A stretch of DNA of 64,000 nucleotides from Chamaecyparis obtusa (Eukaryota; Streptophyta; Pinopsida; Cupressales; Cupressaceae). The translations under genes were made by a program, and so were the position numbers. The notes beneath the pieces are model-generated. The model was not told the origin of the DNA and did no database searches. It was given only the letters and a program-made list of their open reading frames with translations. Below, piece after piece: positions 58,672 to 64,000 of the stretch. Location: positions 687,501 to 751,500 of the forward strand of contig BSBK01001159.1 of the NCBI GenBank assembly GCA_027943335.1, given 5' to 3'. Position 1 is the stretch's first letter. Each line of letters starts with the position of its first letter.

Positions 58672-59624
58672 ATTTCATGGGTTGGAAAGAATCCTTCTAA
58701 GGGTAAGGAGGACGTCCAGAAGTGGAAGAAACCAGAGCAAGGCTGGATAAAAGTTCATATTGACAAGGCCTCTAAAGGTAACCCAGGGCCCTGTGGGGCT
58801 GGCTATATTATTAGATATTACAGATGCAATACTTTGGCAATTGGGGTTAAAATACTAGCCAAGGGCAAAAATAACAAGGCTGAAATCCAAGCGGCATCTT
58901 TTGCAATCTAGAAACCTAAGCAATTCCACATTAAGGGCAGGTCCCCATGCGGCTGCTAAGCTTATTTTGGCTAGCAGATGCTGCTCAACATTTCTAGCAG
59001 CAATTCATGGAGTTGGTAACCCCATGATTACTGATTTTCTGCTTATTTCTTAGGTGATATCCAAAATAGAATGTTTAAATGAAATTTTGATAAAAAAATT
59101 TGTAGATAAATGTTTTGAGAAAAATTAAGAGACAATAAAAGAGGGAAAATATCTTGTGGAGTTGTATGTCATTTTTCTCAGTAAGCAGCAAGTGTTTATT
59201 CCAGCCCCTCCCTTTTTTTCAAAGCTTATTTTTAAATATTAAACAGTGGCTGCTCCACAAAAGTAGCGATAGATTCCAAATTATCCTTTTCCCATGATTA
59301 AAAAATGGCATGGAAACACTCCAGCTGCTTAAATTTAAGCACAAATTGCACTTAAACAGCCATGAGGACATGGGGTAAGAGACTACACTTAAGGGACTCA
59401 CTGATAATGGAGTGACCTAGGTATGGTATTTGAATAAATATACAGGGAAGATCAAGACCACGTTGGAGGAATTTGATAGCTTTAAGATCTCCCATGTGAA
59501 AAGTGAAGGAAACTCGGATGCTGATGCTATGTCAAAACTGGGTGTCAAATTGATCGAGATGGGGAAGGAAGAGGCTGTGGAGGACTTCAGCAGAATTGAT
59601 GGGAAGTGGCTGGACTGGGAGTAG
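58672..59624 (+). pseudogene. RNase H domain fragment (probable LINE 3' end)
   Basis: QGWIKVHIDKASKGNPGPCG (near 58740) has the first catalytic Asp; NNKAEIQAA (near 58875) has the catalytic Glu. After the inserted element the frame goes on LTDNGVT, WYLNKYTGKIKTTLEEFDSF and ISHVKSEGNSDADAMSKLG with the last Asp, ending at 59624. The plant RVT_3 RNase H family is found at the C-terminus of L1 LINEs. Stops at 58909 and ~59417 and the missing RT upstream show it is a fragment. A stand-alone host RNase H-like gene is less likely. Confidence 0.8.
58938..59387. mobile_element. hAT-like non-autonomous insertion in the RNase H fragment
   Basis: Flanked by ATTAAGGG (58930-58937) and CTTAAGGG (59388-59395), an 8-bp duplication with one mismatch, the hAT length. 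The left end starts CAGGTCCCCATGCGGCTG; near the right end the antisense holds a partial match (TCCTCATGGCTG), so inverted repeats are imperfect. Subterminal AGCAG/GCTGC words are frequent. Removing it restores the RNase H frame. ~450 bp, non-coding. Confidence 0.7.
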
Positions 59625-62600
59625 TGTGTATATTTGATTGGGACTAAGTAATCACTGTATGTAAGACAACGATGTCAATAACTGGCTAACGGCTAATCAT
59701 TTCAAATCGTTTTTTAAAAAATTTAAATATGAAAGCAAGGCTCCCTTAGGCTTCCACCATGCTAGCCATTGATAGGGGAGAACACTTCACTCACCCATTT
59801 CATGATGACGAAGGGTACTTGTTGGCAGTAAAGACAGCGCTAACATTTAGACCCCGTTTGTTTGCGGGAATACAACTGGAATTGGCAGTAGGTTTTCGGA
59901 TTTCAAGCTGAATCTGCCGTTTGGATTGTAAAATTCAAAACCTGGTTTGTGTTTTCAAATTCTCATTTTCGATGAACTTATGGAAGTTCCACTTCCACTC
60001 AAATTGGTGGAACTCAAATTATAAAACCAGATTTTGTCTTTTACAGGTTGCATTTTATATGGTGTCAGGTCCAGTGACTTCTCCATTCCAAAACCGGCAG
60101 CATCTGTTTGTAGATCCATTTCCAGTCGCAGTTCAATAGCTTAGAGCGATGTATTCAGAAGCTGTTAGCTCCTAAAGTTTAGATTTCAAAGTGGAATCAG
60201 AGACGGTTAATACTTTTAAAGCTATGTTTTATGAAAACCCAAATCAGGTATACTTATCTCATCTAATCCGAGCTTTTAGGGATTAGAGATTGAAGGGATT
60301 TCGTTACTTTAACTGTAGCATGCTGGTTACAGCTGAATCTCCATTGAAGTAACATCTCCTCGCATATATAAGTCACGTTAATCGGGAAAAGGAGGTTTAG
60401 ATAATCAAATATATCATATGTTAAAATTTAATGTCTTAAAAATCTTAAATTAAACCTTATATAATAATTGTTATAATTGTTTTTCTATTGTAAAAAATCT
60501 TAAATTAAACCTCATATAATAATTGAAGAAACTTTAATTTTTTCTTGTCAAATTCCAATTTCAATTCAAAATGTAAAACAAAACACAGAAATAAAAATTT
60601 CTAAATTCTAAATTTAATTTCAAAAATGGTTAAAATGACAACCAAATGCAAAAAAATGGATTGTCTCAGTTCCCCTTAGTAAAATTTGTGTTTTTGTTTA
60701 CAATTTAAACGTTGCCTTTTGGTGGCTTTCCAGTAGCAATGGAGGCAACTTTTTCCCTTAGAACTTTGAACCAACAACCCTTTTGTGGGAAGATATCTCA
60801 TAGGAGGCTAAAGAGTGTTTTTTTGTTCAAGGAACCAAAGTTCATGCAGATTTTAGACATCCTGTTAGGGGAAAAGTTTATGTCAACTAAGGCACCGATG
60901 TCGTCTCAATATTGATACCTCGTCAACAGTGTTTGCTTGGGCATTGCAGTTAAGGATAAGAGAGAGGCTCTCTAGGTGATGAGGTCGACAGTTAAGCCTC
61001 AATGGATGGGTGGTATGGTACCAATGTTGGCAATGATCGAGCCAGGTGTAAGGTTTATGGTGGAGAGTGGGGGTTTGAGGTTGGTTGATGGATAGAGGGG
61101 GGGCTACCAACCTTGGTCTGGAGTGTTGCGATAAGGAAAGAGGTCAGGATGGACGATGCCTACGACGGAAGGGAGCTACTGAAGGCTTTCCTGCAAGAAA
61201 AGGAGGCAAAGAAGGTGGATAAGGAGCATGCTCGTGGGACAAGGAAGGCATAACAAACGCAAGACTTATGGTGGTTTATCCACTTCAGAGGGCTCGACGT
61301 TGGAGTCAAAGATATGCGAGCATAAGAAAGCCCGGCTCTATGAAGATTTGGGAGGTGGCTTCGTTTCATCTCCCTAGTCTTGTTTCGAAAGTCTTTGATG
61401 AAAATTAATGGTCTTTATATAATAATTTATCATTGACTAGACTGGTACAAATTGTCCAAACAATGGGTGGGATCCACTTTGTTGTGCTATCCAATTTTGT
61501 AAGAACGGACAGTTCTGTAGAAGAATGTATGTGGATTTAAATGTGTAAAGTGGTTTTACTTCAAGTCGGCCTATCATGGCAGCTATGGACTCTGAAAGGA
61601 ATATGTAACAGACTCCTTTATTACCAATAAAAATCTATAATCCATCAATCAGAAAAATTATTACATGAAAGTAACAATGATGGTGACCAATTTTATTTAC
61701 AAATAAATTACATACAGAATGAATCATGAAACTAGACAAATCCTATAACATAGATGATTCCATTGATTTTTTTTTTCAAAATATAATTCTTATATAATCT
61801 AACCTCAAAAGTGAAATACGATCTTTCAAAATCTCGTAAAAAAGGCATAAAATTGAATAGTTGAGTCCAGACCATCCATAGAATAGCCAGTTTGAGTTCT
61901 CTAACTAACTTGCTTATTACCGTAAATAAGTGTAGACACGATGTGTTTCAGCCAAACAAATTCAGAATTGGACGTGGAGTGAAGCAAGCATCTGACAAGG
62001 GCTTCTGGGGATGTGTACCTCACTTCTTACCAGCAAGATGATAATAAATCTTTTATTTTTCATAAAAAAATCTACACCAAAATTAAAAAAATAACATATA
62101 TGACATTAAAATTTCATCTATATGTAAAGTTTAGAAACACCACGTAAGGGGCCCAAGGGCAGTGTGCTTAGAAGTAGGGTTTTTTTGAGGCAGCGGACAG
62201 AGTGACCATGCTGGTGCTGAGATTTTAAAGAATACTCTCTTATAAAACAGGTTAAATTTGATTTGCACAAAAATTATCATACTGGTGGGCAGTCCTGATT
62301 ATGCCACTACAGTGCAGGGTTCTATTTTGGAACACAACACAAAGAGCAATGTGGAAAATATCGATTCTGGCACAGCGATGATTCAGTGGTATTCGCCACA
62401 GGCATCATTGATTCGCAAAAGGGCATTATTGACCCACAGGAGGACCGTGATGGCGAATTGAGAGTTAATTTCGCCCCAGTTTTACCTAAGGCTTTCCAGG
62501 AAACTGAAACCGCAGGTTAAAAGTGTAAAACAAAGCCACAGATGGGTTACAGATTTAGAGTGATTAAACGCAGCTAAAAAATACAAACATTGATGATTTG

Positions 62601-63779
62601 AACGGTGACTGACTCACACGCCGCTTACAATTTTTCATTCACCGATTTTGCTTATGACTTCACAAATTTATATCCACCAACAACGTTTTCAAGAAATTCA
62701 TTTTCTGAGATCTTGCAATTATAGCATTCCATGAAACCAAATCTTTTGAGGCATTCTGTAAACAAATCAGACATTTACTTGCCTACGCTTCCACATTTTG
62801 CCTGGGACATTTAACGAAAGTTACATTTTTCTTATATATTTCGTGCATAAATATATAAAAATATCATTTTCTCTTCCAAATAATTCTGTAAACTCTTAAA
62901 CGTATTTTAATGCTCAAAGGAATCTTTAAATATTAAGACATTTAGATGTATTTTGATGTTATAATGAATCTTCAAATACTACGACATTTAGATGTGTATT
63001 CTTAAGGAGTAAGACATAACAATGGCAACACTAACATTTATCAAGTTGATTCCCATCAGTAAAAGGTGGTTGTTGTCAAAAATGAGTTACAATATTCTAA
63101 ATTTATTTATCTTTATGGAGAATTATATATTGAACCCTAAATCGTGTAACACTACCAAAGAAGCCAAATAAGATTTTTAATATGCCTGCAAATATCAACA
63201 TAATAAAAAATAAATATAATAAAATTACAGCTAATAATAATGTGAATGTAAAAGGCCATGGGTGTATTTAAGGCCATTACAGGATTAAAAATATTCATGT
63301 GTAAAAAGTAGAGTGAATAAAAATGTAGAACACAGAATAGCAAAACATGAAAAAAAAATCCTAATTAAACATTCCCACAAGATAGATAAAAACTAAAATA
63401 TGCCTAAAACTAAATAAAATTAATAATAAATATTTTCTGAATGCATCAGTGAATACCTAATCCTTATCCACGTTTCCCTGGCACTTTTGGCAACAATTGC
63501 TAAATTAAATTCCGTAAAAAGAAATTAAGCATTACCTGCGACCTAGTGTAGCCAGAGACGTCGATCTATCTATTCTTTCCAATTCTTATCGCTCTTATTA
63601 ATTACCGAAGAAAACATTCATTACAGTTCAGCTGCCTCATGAATGCACAACTTATTTTTCTTTGACAGAGGAGAGCGTTATTTCTACGCATCAAAATATT
63701 TTGGGGTTTCGAATCTGCTTATACCCATCAAACCCTCGTTCATAGCGGAGCAAGTAGTAAAGATGGATTGAAGACAAAT
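59625..63779. other. No recognised gene
   Basis: Short frames at 60712-60915, 61110-60883, 61369-61160 and 62258-62461 have no motif I recognise. The part 60900-61400 is less AT-rich than its surroundings and may be a decayed coding sequence. AT-rich tracts dominate 60400-60660 and 62820-63440. Confidence 0.45.
60441..60525. repeat. 30-bp direct repeat, 55 bp apart
   Basis: AATCTTAAATTAAACCT..ATAATAATTG at 60441-60470 and 60496-60525 with one difference. Confidence 0.85.
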
Positions 63780-63787
63780 ATACAAAA

Positions 63788-63990
63788 CCCCAACACCTGA
63801 AATATACCAGAGAAACTAAAAATGAAATAAAAACCCTAATATCCGAAATAGATCACAAAAACCGAAAATGAAATCAAAACCCTAATATCTGAAATAGATC
63901 AGAGAAACTAGAAATAAAATCAGAACCCTAATATATGAAATAGAGCATAGAAATCGTAAATCGAAATCAAAACCCCATAAATAGATGTAG
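63788..63990. repeat. 46-bp tandem repeat with telo-box-like word
   Basis: Units of 46 bp (C-run positions 63788, 63834, 63880, 63926, then 63973) built around AAACCCTAATATCTGAAATA. The AAACCCTAA word equals the plant telo-box and telomere repeat junction. About four and a half copies, partly diverged, running to near the window end. Confidence 0.88.
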
Positions 63991-64000
63991 CTTCTGGACA

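Noticed and set aside
60712..61369. Host gene exons around a less AT-rich patch
   Set aside because: No domain, no consistent splice structure and several stops.
62258..62461. Small gene of 67 codons
   Set aside because: No recognisable motif, and nothing beyond an open frame supports it.
1..64000. tRNA, rRNA, CRISPR or bacterial-type operons
   Set aside because: No cloverleaf-like sequence, rRNA core or spaced identical repeats seen; all coding signals are plant retroelements.

Overview
This window is repeat-dense, AT-rich plant nuclear DNA. The signs are plant Ty1/copia and Ty3/gypsy elements with initiator-Met-tRNA-type primer sites, plant L1-type LINE pieces with a DUF4283-like ORF1, LTRs of 1.1-1.5 kb, solo LTRs and nested insertions. 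No intact host gene, rRNA, tRNA or CRISPR array was found. Low gene density and deep nesting suggest a large genome; a conifer or other gymnosperm is my guess, not something the sequence proves.

Layout. 1-5451 (minus): part of element E1, an LTR retrotransposon with no visible pol. It carries a Gag-like ORF with several CCHC zinc knuckles and a long second ORF of unknown function. 6409-31654 (plus): a degenerate Ty3/gypsy chromovirus containing three other insertions. A solo LTR (6995-8233, duplication GTAGA) sits in its gag. A complete Ty1/copia element (10016-29089, two 1484-bp LTRs, duplication GAAAG) sits in its RT. Inside the copia integrase sits element X (13472-24774, duplication CATGG), a gypsy derivative that has lost nearly all of pol. 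X and the solo LTR belong to one LTR family. 31680-32720 (minus): LINE ORF1 remnant. 32885-39040 (minus): a dead copia element holding two related ~1-kb DNA elements (A 33469-34464, B 36154-37123) with similar terminal inverted repeats and 5-bp duplications. 41426-50219 (minus): element E2, a complete relative of E1 with both LTRs, inserted into another LINE ORF1 remnant and itself hit by a solo LTR (45058-46364, duplication TTTAC). 52770-55470 (plus): broken acidic ORF of unknown origin. 55480-57420 (minus): LINE endonuclease/RT fragment. 58672-59624 (plus): RNase H fragment split by a ~450-bp hAT-like insertion. 59625-64000: no recognised gene, a few repeats.

How the parts relate. The order of events can be read from who interrupts whom: chromovirus first, then copia, then X. 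LTR divergence judged by eye agrees (copia LTRs differ more than X LTRs). In several cases, deleting the insert plus one duplication copy restores the host reading frame, which supports the boundaries. The two most novel items are the E1/E2 family (a capsid-less, multi-knuckle Gag-like protein plus a conserved ~1000-residue ORF2 in place of pol) and the A/B DNA element family. All coding regions carry stops or frameshifts, so the window looks transpositionally dead; the copia RT-RNase H (25698-27062) is the longest intact reading frame of known function.
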